Shown: positions 17,206-25,643 of the stretch, piece after piece
Layout: each line of letters starts with the position of its first letter
How positions within the stretch are numbered: the first letter of the stretch is position 1
From: Bacteroidales bacterium
GTDB lineage: Bacteria; Bacteroidota; Bacteroidia; Bacteroidales; UBA932
Direction of reading: 5' to 3'
Length of the DNA: 64,000 nucleotides
Assembly (NCBI GenBank): GCA_023667095.1
Contig: JAMPAT010000015.1
Span: 1-64,000 of the forward strand
The notes under the pieces: model-generated
What the model was told of the DNA's origin: nothing
The model's input: the letters and a program-made list of their open reading frames with translations, nothing else
The model's database searches: none
Position numbers and translations under genes: made by a program

Positions 17206-17516
17206 TTTGTACCTCTTTACAATAGCTTCGCAAAGATACTATAAAATGCTCAATCTTCTGCAATCTTTTCCTTCTCTGCCTGTCCTCTCTCTCCTTGTTT
17301 TGTTTCCCCTGTGGCGCCACACTGCTTTATACCTCTCTCATTCAGCCTTCGTTGCTGTCCAGTCTTGTCTCTCACTTGTCATGCAGATGTCTCTTTGGCC
17401 ATGCCTTTTACATGTCAGTCTTCTCTTGCTCCTCCTTTTCTTGATGCTTTCCTCCATTTCCACTTATTGCACTTTGCCTGGTCCTGACACTATGGTGAAA
17501 TTCATGGGGAAAATCA
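17206..17516 (-). promoter_or_regulatory. cdaA promoter and pyrimidine-rich intergenic stretch
   Basis: TATCTTTG on the minus strand (17238-17231) is a TAnnTTTG -7 element 26 bases before the cdaA start. From 17249 to about 17470 the plus strand is strikingly rich in C and T (repeated TCTCTC, CTTTTCC, CTCCTCC) with no gene-like frame. No function is evident. No gene is seen before the lipoprotein start at 17610 either. Confidence 0.45.
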
Positions 17517-17609
17517 GTGTCATGGTTTAGGGTGTTTCCAGGAAAAAGAGTCTTGTATATGGTGCAGGGGATTTCGGGGGCTCACATGATTATTTTAAAA
17601 CTGGAAACC

Positions 17610-19565
17610 ATGAAATACAGTTTACTTGCCATGGCGTCTGTGTTCATCCTTATGTCTGCCGCATGTGCCAGATATGGCAGTGATGTCAGGACAGCGCTCC
17701 TGTATGCAGGTGACAACAGGGAAGAACTGGAAAAGGTGATGAGACATTATGGCCGGGAACAGGCAGACAGCCTGAAGCTCAAGGCGGCATCTTACCTGAT
17801 TGGCAACATGGCATATCACAGGTCATATCCGGCAGAGCAATATGGCAGATATTGCCGGGAAGTGGATTCTCTGTTCCTTTGCGTGGAGAGGGACAGCATA
17901 GATGCCATAAAGGAGGAGATTGAGAAGATTTCCAGGAAATATGTTCAGGGAATGGTTCCGTTGCCGGATGTGCAGACAGCCACGGCAGACTATCTGATAT
18001 GGAATATAGATTACTCGTTTCGGCAATGGGAGACTTCCCCTTTCCTGCAGCATCTGGATTTTCAGCAGTTCTGTGAATATGTGCTTCCATACAAATGTGT
18101 TGATTACCAGCCATTGAACAGATGGAAAGAAGAATACGGCGGAGTCAGCCGTGGAGAGATGGATACATTCTGGCAGCTGCCTGATTTGCAGCACAATGTG
18201 AGGATGGCTGTAAAGACATCACAGACAGAAATAAAGGATAGCTTAGGATTTGCCTGGCTGAATCCGGACTGCATCCCGTTGCTTGACTTTATACCTCTGA
18301 TGCACATGCCTGTCGGGACATGCATCGAATATTCAATCCTGGGCATGCTGAACAGCAGGAGCAAAGGTCTTCCTGTAAGTCTTGACATGATACCTTCATG
18401 GCCGGACAGGAACGGCATACACCATTGGAACAATATACTTACAGACAAGAGGCGGAATATAGATTTCGTACCGTTTGAGAACAGCCCCGGTGAAGGACAT
18501 TACACAGACAACGGATTCGCCAAAGTCTACAGGTACGGATTCGCTCCTGATGCCGGATTGCTCAGGGCTTTGAAGAAAGAGGGGAGGCTTCATGGCAGGC
18601 TGAACAATGTCTTTCTGCACGATGTCACAACCGAGTATTGCAAGACTGCTGATGTACAGCTGAAACTTGATTCCAGGGCCAAAGGCAACGCCTATGCATA
18701 CCTATGTGTCTTCGACAATTTCAACTGGGCACCTGTCGCCATCTCAGGAATAAATGGCAGAAAAGTACAGTTCAATGACTTGGGATTAGGCGTGGTCTAT
18801 CTTCCTGTTGTCTATAAAGAGGATAGGCAGATACCTTCCGGTGCTCCATTCCTTCTGGACACAAGAAGGAGGAAGATTGAACTGCAGGCAAACGGCGGGC
18901 ATCCGGCTGAGATGAGGCTGCAGCGGAAATATCCTGCATTCAACCACATATACAGTGTGCGCGAATATCTCCGCGGAGGACGTATCGAGGCTGCCGACAA
19001 CCCTCATTTCAGAAATGCAGCAGTCATGGCGGAGTTTCCGGAGGACCGGTATCTGTCGCATGAGGAAAAGATACGTGACACTACAGCATTCCGTTTCTGG
19101 AGGCTCGTGTCTTCCGGTGACAGTCCAGGAGACTTTGCAGAGCTGTATTTTTACAGCCGGAAGACAGGAAAGCAGGTCTCAGGAAAAATGATAGTTCCGG
19201 ACAATCCGGTAAGGGATAAGCTATATGACATTCCGGAACATATCTGCGACGGCAACCCTCTGTCGTATTTCAGGACAGAGGCCCCGGAACGCTGGGTGGG
19301 GTTCGATTTTGGAGAGCCGATGTCCATGGGGGAGATTGCATACTTGAGACGGGGGGACGGAAGCGACATCTGCCCCGGAAACCATTATGAATTCTATTAT
19401 TGGGATGGCGGAGGATGGCATCTTCATGGAGAGAAGACGGCGGAAAGGGTCTATCTGGAATTCAAGGATGTCCCTTCCGGAGGCCTGTATTATCTTAAAT
19501 GCACGACAAATGGAAACAGGCAGAGGATATTCATGTATGAGAATGGCACGCAGATATGGTACTGA
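17610..19565 (+). CDS. Transglutaminase-like lipoprotein
   Basis: 651 residues from the ATG at 17610, chosen because it gives a lipoprotein signal (KYSLLAMASVFILMSAAC); a longer open frame from 17517 lacks one. The middle contains a transglutaminase-type triad: Cys in VGTCIEYSILG, His in IHHWNNI and Asp in NIDFVPFE. The C-terminal 200 residues look beta-rich and end QRIFMYENGTQIW. A second copy of this family (33396-35876) shares the N-terminal AGDNREELEKV-like segment, the triad and the C-end. It directly precedes the NVEALA peptide array. Substrate unknown; a role in trimming or cross-linking secreted peptides or proteins is only an inference. Confidence 0.7.
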   Translation: MKYSLLAMASVFILMSAACARYGSDVRTALLYAGDNREELEKVMRHYGREQADSLKLKAASYLIGNMAYHRSYPAEQYGRYCREVDSLFLCVERDSIDAIKEEIEKISRKYVQGMVPLPDVQTATADYLIWNIDYSFRQWETSPFLQHLDFQQFCEYVLPYKCVDYQPLNRWKEEYGGVSRGEMDTFWQLPDLQHNVRMAVKTSQTEIKDSLGFAWLNPDCIPLLDFIPLMHMPVGTCIEYSILGMLNSRSKGLPVSLDMIPSWPDRNGIHHWNNILTDKRRNIDFVPFENSPGEGHYTDNGFAKVYRYGFAPDAGLLRALKKEGRLHGRLNNVFLHDVTTEYCKTADVQLKLDSRAKGNAYAYLCVFDNFNWAPVAISGINGRKVQFNDLGLGVVYLPVVYKEDRQIPSGAPFLLDTRRRKIELQANGGHPAEMRLQRKYPAFNHIYSVREYLRGGRIEAADNPHFRNAAVMAEFPEDRYLSHEEKIRDTTAFRFWRLVSSGDSPGDFAELYFYSRKTGKQVSGKMIVPDNPVRDKLYDIPEHICDGNPLSYFRTEAPERWVGFDFGEPMSMGEIAYLRRGDGSDICPGNHYEFYYWDGGGWHLHGEKTAERVYLEFKDVPSGGLYYLKCTTNGNRQRIFMYENGTQIWY

Positions 19566-19573
19566 AAGTTTTC

Positions 19574-19605
19574 TTAGGGTATTTCCTTTTCCTTCAGTCT
19601 TATAT
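19574..19605 (+). promoter_or_regulatory. Shared array promoter motif, copy 1
   Basis: TTAGGGTATTT (19574-19584) and CAGTCTTATAT (19595-19605), 18 bases between the GGG and the CAG. The same pair recurs upstream of five other peptide genes, the thioredoxin-like gene and the metallophosphatase. It resembles a two-block -35/-10 promoter for an alternative sigma factor more than the TAnnTTTG consensus. It lies 52 bases before the peptide start; the leader also keeps GGCATTTGCCG and a fixed AT-rich run. Confidence 0.65.
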
Positions 19606-19656
19606 GTATTGGCATTTGCCGGGTACACATAATTACTAACTATTAATTTCTTATTT

Positions 19657-19872
19657 ATGAAACACAAGCTTCTTGTTGCAGTTGGAGCTGCCGCTGCCGT
19701 TTCGGTTTTCGTTTATGTGCAGAACGGAAACAACGCCATGGATGAATTCTTTGATGCCAATGTCGAGGCGCTGGCTGATGATGAGATCATCGTCGGTGAC
19801 CTTTGCCGGGTATGCCCTAATGCCGCATGTGTCAGTCTTGGCGTTGTATATAAAGAGCATATAAGACCTTGA
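19657..19872 (+). CDS. NVEALA peptide 1
   Basis: 71 residues. The conserved leader is MKHKLLVAVGAAAAV plus a hydrophobic span to about residue 24, then NAMDEFFDANVEALA (27-41). The ALA end fits a signal peptidase AxA site. The 30-residue core has three cysteines (DLCRVCPNAAC) and ends HIRP. The leader is nearly identical in the eight other array peptides while cores differ. The lipoprotein gene starts one base after the stop, so the pair is translationally coupled. Confidence 0.85.
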   Translation: MKHKLLVAVGAAAAVSVFVYVQNGNNAMDEFFDANVEALADDEIIVGDLCRVCPNAACVSLGVVYKEHIRP

Positions 19873-19873
19873 G

Positions 19874-20914
19874 ATGAAATCAAGACAGGCAACTATAGCT
19901 ACAGCCATAGCCATCATGATGGCTATGGCCTGCCTTTCATGCACTTCATTTGATGACCCATATCTCAAGACGTTGCGTCACCTCAATGTTGAGATGTTAG
20001 AGCCGTTTGATTCAGTTGATGTTGATAACTATGCAGTATTCCATCTGGACAATGTTGTGCCGGTAGATGACGAGTGGTTCCTAATGTCCTCAAATAAAGG
20101 GGAGTACAATCTGATGTTCTTAAACGCCATAACTTCTGAATGCTTTTCTGCCATCAGAAGAGGACGTGGTCCAGGAGAGATAGTACAAGGCAGCAACCTG
20201 TACAAAGCAGGTAATTCAGCCACATACTATGACTACAACGGAGGCATCTGTGTCTGCATAAATCTTGCGAAAACAATAGAATACCACTATCCTGTCATGG
20301 ATACAATCGGGATATTCAGGGACAAGGTACCGAGGCCGGTATATATCGGGATGTGCGGTAAAGACAGATTTGTTTCAGGCAATTCTGCGGATGATGAAGT
20401 ATGGTATTCACTATTTGATTCATCAGGCAACGTCATGTCCAATATTGAAGCATGGAACTATAAAGACCTGACAAAGGACCGAGACCGAAGACTGTCATGG
20501 ATGCTGAGTTCAAAATATGCAGCAAATTCTGACGGGACCAGAATCTGTGTCGCAAACGTTGCATCACCGACATTATCCTTTGCTTCTGTGGAGGATGGAA
20601 TGATGGCTGAGTATATGCGTTATGAAGTTGCTCCTCCCAAATATGGCACCGCAGATATGACAGGAGCATTCCATGGGCTTTTTGCCGATGACATATATGT
20701 CTATATACTCTACTCCGGACACAAACTGTCCGGAGACCTACTCCCCTCCCACGAATGCAACCACCTTGTCATATACAGCTGGGAAGGAATGCCTATAAGA
20801 CATTATTACCTGTCACGCAATATAAGTTCAATATGTATTGACGGGAATTGTCTCATAGGTTCATCAGACTATCCTGAATGCAAAGTATATAAATATTTAT
20901 TGCCAGGACTATAA
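19874..20914 (+). CDS. TolB-like propeller lipoprotein paired with peptide 1
   Basis: 346 residues. N-terminal signal with Cys at MAMACLSC suggests lipidation. The body contains RRGRGPGEIVQG (about residue 94), the most conserved mark of this family, and repeated beta-strand segments consistent with the six-bladed TolB-like propeller (TolB_like_6/6-bladed beta-propeller family). Ends in VIYSWEGMPIRHYYL-type blade and YKYLLPGL. The partner of a peptide gene in every array unit, it is likely exported and surface or periplasm-attached. No enzymatic motif is seen. Confidence 0.8.
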   Translation: MKSRQATIATAIAIMMAMACLSCTSFDDPYLKTLRHLNVEMLEPFDSVDVDNYAVFHLDNVVPVDDEWFLMSSNKGEYNLMFLNAITSECFSAIRRGRGPGEIVQGSNLYKAGNSATYYDYNGGICVCINLAKTIEYHYPVMDTIGIFRDKVPRPVYIGMCGKDRFVSGNSADDEVWYSLFDSSGNVMSNIEAWNYKDLTKDRDRRLSWMLSSKYAANSDGTRICVANVASPTLSFASVEDGMMAEYMRYEVAPPKYGTADMTGAFHGLFADDIYVYILYSGHKLSGDLLPSHECNHLVIYSWEGMPIRHYYLSRNISSICIDGNCLIGSSDYPECKVYKYLLPGL

Positions 20915-20972
20915 CACATGTCTTCAAATGCAGCAAAAATTGCTTGAGGCCGAAAAATATTTTAAGTTTCCC

Positions 20973-21003
20973 TTAGGGTATTTTCTTTTTATCAGTCTTG
21001 TAT
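20973..21003 (+). promoter_or_regulatory. Shared array promoter motif, copy 2
   Basis: TTAGGGTATTT with CAGTCTTGTAT, 17 bases from GGG to CAG. The 30 bases before it (CTTGAGGCCGAAAAATATTTT) are repeated almost exactly before copy 3, showing recent duplication of the whole leader. Confidence 0.65.
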
Positions 21004-21056
21004 GTAACTTGGCATTTGCCGGATACACATAATTATTAACTATTAAATTTTTATTT

Positions 21057-21320
21057 ATGAAACACAAGTTTCTTGTTGCAGCTGGAGCAGCCATTGTTGC
21101 TGCCGCTGCTGTTTCGGTTTTCGTCCATGTCCGGAACGAAAACGATGCCATGGATGAATTCTTCAATGCCAATGTTGAGGCTTTGGCGAATGATGAATCA
21201 TCAGGCTCTGCCGGATGTGACAAATATTGTTACAATAAGCCATCGTCAGTATGTGCATCAACCATCTATGGCTATGACTTTAAATGTCCGGATATGGCTT
21301 TGCTTCCCAAATATCAATAA
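21057..21320 (+). CDS. NVEALA peptide 2
   Basis: 87 residues. Leader MKHKFLVAAGAAIVAAAAVS, hydrophobic to about residue 24, then AMDEFFNANVEALA (30-43). The core (44-87) starts NDESSGSAGC and has four cysteines, with Tyr, Pro and Asp towards the end (FKCPDMALLPKYQ). The leader DNA is nearly identical to that of peptide 3. The stop TAA shares its last A with the ATG of the next gene. Confidence 0.85.
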   Translation: MKHKFLVAAGAAIVAAAAVSVFVHVRNENDAMDEFFNANVEALANDESSGSAGCDKYCYNKPSSVCASTIYGYDFKCPDMALLPKYQ

Positions 21321-22363
21321 TGGGAAGAATATTTGCATACTCGTTCCTGATTCTTTTCATGGCCTGCTCCAATGAAAAGAATTCGCAATTTGTGCCATTT
21401 GACATCAATGATTTTGAAAAAAACAGTCTCTGCATTGCAGATGCGGAACGGATGGAGTGTGAAAACCTGTTCCTTGGTAAACCGATGTCCATTGTATATC
21501 ACCCTGACAATTTCATTATTGTCAGGGACAAAGGGGCAGACAGGCAGCTGACAATTATTGACTTGACTCTGAATACAGCCTCTAACATCATTGAACGGGG
21601 GCGCGCCACCAACGAGCTGGTCTCGCCATGGGACATCAGTGTCTCAGACCGGGACATCTATGTGTCCTCCCTGAATGACAACAAATTGATAAGGCTTCAG
21701 CTGGACAGCGCAGACAGAACGTTCGGGTATTCAGAGACATTTAATTTCAATGAATCATTTTTCAGGTGCATTCCATACCGGAATAAGTTTCTGACTCTTG
21801 CACCGGCGATGTCAGGGCACCGTTTCCATCTGTGGAATTCTGATGCAGTAATCATCGATACCTTAGGAAACTTTCCTCCGGCATGCGACAAACCTGACAA
21901 TGGGCTTCTCCAGTCCGTACTTGCATCCTCTCCTGATGGACGGTATCTTGCTGCAGCGTATATTGGTGCGGACTACATTGATGTCTATGAAAATCTGGAA
22001 CTTAAGGCAAGATTGAGGGGACCTGAAAAATTTGATGTCCATGCAAGGTCATACGAGACAAGAAAGGGACATGTCATTTACTGCCTGGTTCCTGATATAA
22101 CAGCCTATACATGCATTGCCGGGACAGAAAAAGGGTTCTATGCCGGATATGTGGGAATGAAAACCGGTAAAAATATGGAGCTGTCTCCAGATGACTTCAA
22201 AGTCAAGATTATTCTGCATTTTTCATGGGATGGTAGCCCCATAAAGGCATATTTGCTTGACATTCCGGTAGATTCATTTGCTGTTGACGAAAAATCCGGA
22301 TATATATACTTCCTTACGAGTGATCCGGAATATGAAATAAAGGTTTTACGGAATTGCATTTGA
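21320..22363 (+). CDS. TolB-like propeller lipoprotein paired with peptide 2
   Basis: 347 residues from the ATG at 21320, which overlaps the peptide stop (TAATG). An earlier in-frame ATG at 21284 lies inside the peptide gene and would spoil the signal. The signal ends LILFMAC. The family GRGPGE motif is altered here to ERGRATNEL (about residue 96), so this is a divergent member. Blade-like repeats follow, ending with SWDGSPIKAYLLDIPV and YEIKVLRN. Function unknown. Confidence 0.75.
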   Translation: MGRIFAYSFLILFMACSNEKNSQFVPFDINDFEKNSLCIADAERMECENLFLGKPMSIVYHPDNFIIVRDKGADRQLTIIDLTLNTASNIIERGRATNELVSPWDISVSDRDIYVSSLNDNKLIRLQLDSADRTFGYSETFNFNESFFRCIPYRNKFLTLAPAMSGHRFHLWNSDAVIIDTLGNFPPACDKPDNGLLQSVLASSPDGRYLAAAYIGADYIDVYENLELKARLRGPEKFDVHARSYETRKGHVIYCLVPDITAYTCIAGTEKGFYAGYVGMKTGKNMELSPDDFKVKIILHFSWDGSPIKAYLLDIPVDSFAVDEKSGYIYFLTSDPEYEIKVLRNCI

Positions 22364-22401
22364 CAGTCTTGCTTGAGGCCGAAAAATATTTTAAGTTTCC
22401 C

Positions 22402-22433
22402 TTAGGGTATTTTTCTTTTTATCAGTCTTATAT
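22402..22433 (+). promoter_or_regulatory. Shared array promoter motif, copy 3
   Basis: TTAGGGTATTT with CAGTCTTATAT, 18 bases from GGG to CAG. The preceding CTTGAGGCCGAAAAATATTTT is common with copy 2. Confidence 0.65.
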
Positions 22434-22486
22434 ATAACCTAGCATTTGCCGAATACACATAATTATTAACTATTAATTTCTTATTT

Positions 22487-22714
22487 ATGAAACACAAGTT
22501 TCTTGTTGCAGCTGGAGCAGCCATTGTTGCTGCCGCTGCTGTTTCGGTTTTAGTCCATGTACGGAACGAGAACAACGCCATGGATGAATTCTTTGATGCA
22601 AATGTCGAGGCGCTGGCAGAAGCAGAAGATGAGTATGCCGCACGTATATTGTACCGTTTCAACCGGCCTGACGGTTTCAATTGCACAAAAGGAGGTGCAA
22701 GCAACTGCCTGTAA
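22487..22714 (+). CDS. NVEALA peptide 3
   Basis: 75 residues. Leader as in peptide 2 (20 or more identical residues) with VLVHVRNENNAM, then DEFFDANVEALA ending at residue 43. The core is short (32 residues), starts EAEDEYAARILYRF and has only two cysteines, ending GASNCL. Stop and next start overlap (TAATG). Confidence 0.83.
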   Translation: MKHKFLVAAGAAIVAAAAVSVLVHVRNENNAMDEFFDANVEALAEAEDEYAARILYRFNRPDGFNCTKGGASNCL

Positions 22715-23760
22715 TGAAAAGATTGTCATTTGACATGGTCATTCTTTGGATGGCCATGTCCTTAGGTCTGCTATGCTCATGTGCAGGAGAGAAGGAGGTG
22801 CAGATAAAGGACGTAGAATCGGAAACGGTGTGCAGGATCTGCGGCAGGGACAGTGAGGGATTAGGGCGTCTAAACAGTCTGGCTATCATTGATTCAGAGT
22901 ACTTTGCACTAAGTACAGACTATCAGGTATATGTCTACAGCATGTTAGGACATCAAGTCAGAAAAATCGGCAGGAGCGGAAATGCTAAATATGAGTACAA
23001 TCTTCCGCTATATGTCCGCAGCGATGGAGAACAAATCTATGTCTGGAGTGCAATGAGCATGAAATTCATTGCCTATACCATGGACGGGGAGCCTGTCGTA
23101 GAATATGGATATGACTCTGCAGTCAAGGATTTCTGCCCGTCAGGAAAGCATATCATAATATATCCTGCAGGTGTAAGGGGCGACCACCTCATTGACATAT
23201 ATGACAAATCAGGTGAAAAGCCGGTCAAAGGTATTGCTGAGGCAAGTAAGGCGCATAAGGTCCTGTCAGGGTGGCTGTCTGTCGCCCCTGTGGCATGCAA
23301 TGGCAACATTGTCAATTTCCTCCCTCTGGACAGGCTGGAGCTTCTGGAATACAATATCGCAGAGGACAGGCTTGGCAGCATTGCCACAATCAAGTCGGAC
23401 ACATTCAGACCGGAAAAGGTCAAGGGAGAGATGGAACAGAAAAAGGCTTTGTCATACATGCACGAGAGCCCTTATGCATTGATGATGATCAACAGGAATG
23501 GGAAGAAATATATTCTCGCTTCAGAAGGGAGATACGAAGATTCACCGGATGGTCTCAGGGCAGACGGACGCTTCTGCAGCATCTATGAGGTGACAGGACA
23601 CGGGGGAAAGAAGATATACAGCTTCCCTATGTCCTCATTTGGATATTCCCATCTGCTGTCCGCCTGTGATGGATATGTATATTTCATTCAGCATTCAATT
23701 GAAAATAATGATGATGCATATACACTGAAAAGGTTTGCAGCAGCTCCTTGCACATTGTAA
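22714..23760 (+). CDS. TolB-like propeller lipoprotein paired with peptide 3
   Basis: 348 residues from 22714. Lipobox LGLLCSC near residue 20. The GRGPGE site is degenerate (KIGRSGNAKYEYNLP, about residue 80). Later blades include YDSAVKDFCPSGKHII and IYEVTGHGGKKIYSFPM. A GGAGG-like purine run lies 14-23 bases before the start inside the peptide gene. Another propeller relic follows nine bases downstream. Family assignment rests on context and overall pattern. Confidence 0.72.
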   Translation: MKRLSFDMVILWMAMSLGLLCSCAGEKEVQIKDVESETVCRICGRDSEGLGRLNSLAIIDSEYFALSTDYQVYVYSMLGHQVRKIGRSGNAKYEYNLPLYVRSDGEQIYVWSAMSMKFIAYTMDGEPVVEYGYDSAVKDFCPSGKHIIIYPAGVRGDHLIDIYDKSGEKPVKGIAEASKAHKVLSGWLSVAPVACNGNIVNFLPLDRLELLEYNIAEDRLGSIATIKSDTFRPEKVKGEMEQKKALSYMHESPYALMMINRNGKKYILASEGRYEDSPDGLRADGRFCSIYEVTGHGGKKIYSFPMSSFGYSHLLSACDGYVYFIQHSIENNDDAYTLKRFAAAPCTL

Positions 23761-23769
23761 TGTCGCGCC

Positions 23770-24733
23770 ATGAGAAGCAACCACATAAAAGCCAATGCCA
23801 TTCAGATTCTATTGCTGGCATTGGCTTCATGTACACATGTAAGGGAATCTGACTTTTTCGCATTTCCCGTAATAGGAATTGACGATGTCAAGGCTGTCCA
23901 TATACAGATGGACAAGAGGGAATGTGCGGCTGACCTGTATTGTGCGGCGATCAATGACGGGACAATATATTCATACGAATCATCCAAAGAATGGATTTTT
24001 ACGCTTACAGACATTGGAACAAATGAAATTTCAGGAACTTTCTGCAAACGGGGACGAGGCCCTGAAGAATTCATCAATGTCTTTCCGCTACAGGATTTCT
24101 ATATAGAAGACAGAGAGACCAAGACACTGCTGTTTTCATATTATGATGCATGCCTTGTCATATGGAACATATCAAAGTCCATGGAAACAGGTGCAGATGT
24201 ATATGAGAACCCTGTGCACATCAATGATTCGACCAAATATTTTCCTTTAGGAAGCATACATCGGCTGAGCAGGAATGAGATGCTTGTACTTGACACAAGG
24301 CAGAACCCCAAAAGTGAAAAAATGGCAGAACCGCCGGTCTATGCCATATATGACATGACTGACCGGAAAGTATCAAGAAAATACGAGCTGTTCAGGAATC
24401 CATGTGTAGAATTAAAAGGCGATGCATTGACATCCAAGTCTGTTCTCTCATTGCATGACTGCATCAAGCCTGACGGGACAAGAGTTGCGATGGCGATGGG
24501 TTTTTCCCCGCAAATAAACATACTCGACATCCATACAGGAGAATGCCTAGGTTTCAGGATTAAAGGTGCAACACGATTTTCTCCTGAACATCATACGTGG
24601 CATTTTACATCCGCTGCAGCTGACAGTAGATTTATATATTGACAACAATGCCAATCGATTATACCTTTCACATCGCATGCGCCCATATCTATATTCAATC
24701 GATTTAGGCAATCTCTTAACTAATATAACGTAA
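23770..24733 (+). pseudogene. Deleted propeller lipoprotein gene without its own peptide
   Basis: The open frame (23770-24642, 290 codons) has a perfect lipobox LALASC and closely matches the lipoprotein at 32311-33399: CKRGRGPEEFINV, TLLFSYYDACLVIWNIS, RIKGATRFSPEH. It breaks at DSRFIY-TGA. In the next frame, from 24641, the text resumes as NRLYLSHRMRPYLYSIDLG and stops at 24731, matching the C-terminus of the same homologue. About 45 codons between these points are missing, so an internal deletion with frameshift truncated the gene. It lies directly behind another propeller gene with no peptide partner. Confidence 0.85.
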
Positions 24734-24970
24734 ATTTGATGAAAACAACTAAAATAGTGTCAAATACATAGGACGTCCTTACTGTCTAATGCAATCATAG
24801 GTTTCTATATATTGCTGATAAAAATCAAACTCTGTAAATGCAATTTCTTGATGAATGTCAGATAAATTTCTTGCCATGGGGTTTTCAACTTCATTTCCTT
24901 TAAAGATACATCTATTGCATTAGCAATTAATTGATTGTGGGCTTTAGAGGCATTTCGCGACTGTCCCCGG

Positions 24971-25072
24971 ATTAGCCGTGAAGTTCGCGACAGAACGATG
25001 CCTGAAATGTTCAATCTGAGCCATATCCTTGAGTTTGTCATTGACAGTCGACTGTTGATTTGAGATATATGC
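24971..25072 (-). pseudogene. Transposase C-terminal relic
   Basis: 34 codons on the minus strand read AYISNQQSTVNDKLKDM then AQIEHFRHRS, which I recognise as the conserved C-terminal part of a Bacteroidales DDE (IS4-type) transposase. Stops flank it and the rest of the element is gone or frame-shifted. The surrounding gap (24734-25308) has no other gene; it also holds the repeat relic at 25217-25260. Confidence 0.5.
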
Positions 25073-25216
25073 CTATGATGCATCTGTGCCGCTGCAGTTT
25101 GCCAATAGGCGAGCACGCAAAAGTGCCATGGAGAGCGTAGAATGAGGATTTGTGTGCCCGGTAGCACTAAAAAAAGACGCATGAAGCACGCTTCTTAAAA
25201 TTAAATGGTTGTTATA

Positions 25217-25260
25217 CAGTGAATTGTGATTTTGGAGCGTGCCCGCTGAATGGCAAAACT
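25217..25260. repeat. Dispersed relative of the 84-bp tandem monomer
   Basis: GAATTGTGATTTTGGAGCGTGCCC followed by TGGCAAAAC resembles the monomer AATGTGATTTTGCTGCGTGCCCAACGGCAAAA of the array at 60.3-61.1 kb. In reverse it reads GTLQNHNSLYNN, the same peptide pattern as the array. One decayed copy, far from the array. Confidence 0.5.
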
Positions 25261-25308
25261 TCTACGCGCTTCCTCTGTGCAGAAATGCTTTAGGCACTTG
25301 TAGCCAAA

Positions 25309-25340
25309 TTAGGGTATTTCCTTTTCCGGCGGTCTTATAT
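25309..25340 (+). promoter_or_regulatory. Shared array promoter motif, copy 4
   Basis: TTAGGGTATTT with CGGTCTTATAT (A to G in the second block), 18 bases apart. The leader that follows (GGCATTTGCCGGGTACACATAA) is almost the same as in copies 1 and 5. Confidence 0.62.
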
Positions 25341-25391
25341 ATACAGGCATTTGCCGGGTACACATAATTATTAACTATTAATTTCTTATTC

Positions 25392-25643
25392 ATGAAACAC
25401 AAGCTTCTTGTTGCAGCCGGAGCCGTTCTCGCGGCAGCTGCCGTTTCGGTTTACGTTTATGTACAGAACGGAAACAACGCCATGGATGAATTCTTTGATG
25501 CCAATGTCGAGGCACTGGCTGATAATGAAGATGGAGTTGCATCCATACCTTGCATACGTGCGACCAGTATATGTTACTATACTGTAAGAGATGCAAACGG
25601 TAAATATTACACTGGCTCAACAACAGGCATGACACGCAAGTAA
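25392..25643 (+). CDS. NVEALA peptide 4
   Basis: 83 residues. Leader MKHKLLVAAGAVLAAAAVS then VYVYVQNGNNAMDEFFDA and NVEALA (residues 38-43). The core begins DNEDGVASIPC, has two cysteines and several tyrosines, and ends in a Thr/Gly-rich basic tail (GSTTGMTRK). Overlaps the next start by one base. Confidence 0.84.
   Translation: MKHKLLVAAGAVLAAAAVSVYVYVQNGNNAMDEFFDANVEALADNEDGVASIPCIRATSICYYTVRDANGKYYTGSTTGMTRK

Noticed and set aside
16922-17530. Plus-strand frame of 202 codons running through the pyrimidine-rich gap
   Set aside because: First half is antisense to cdaA; second half is a low-complexity Leu/Ser/Pro run with no start context.
24805-25182. Minus-strand frame of 125 codons as an intact gene
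   Set aside because: The recognisable transposase text lies in a different frame of the same strand, so this frame is a by-product of a decayed insertion sequence.
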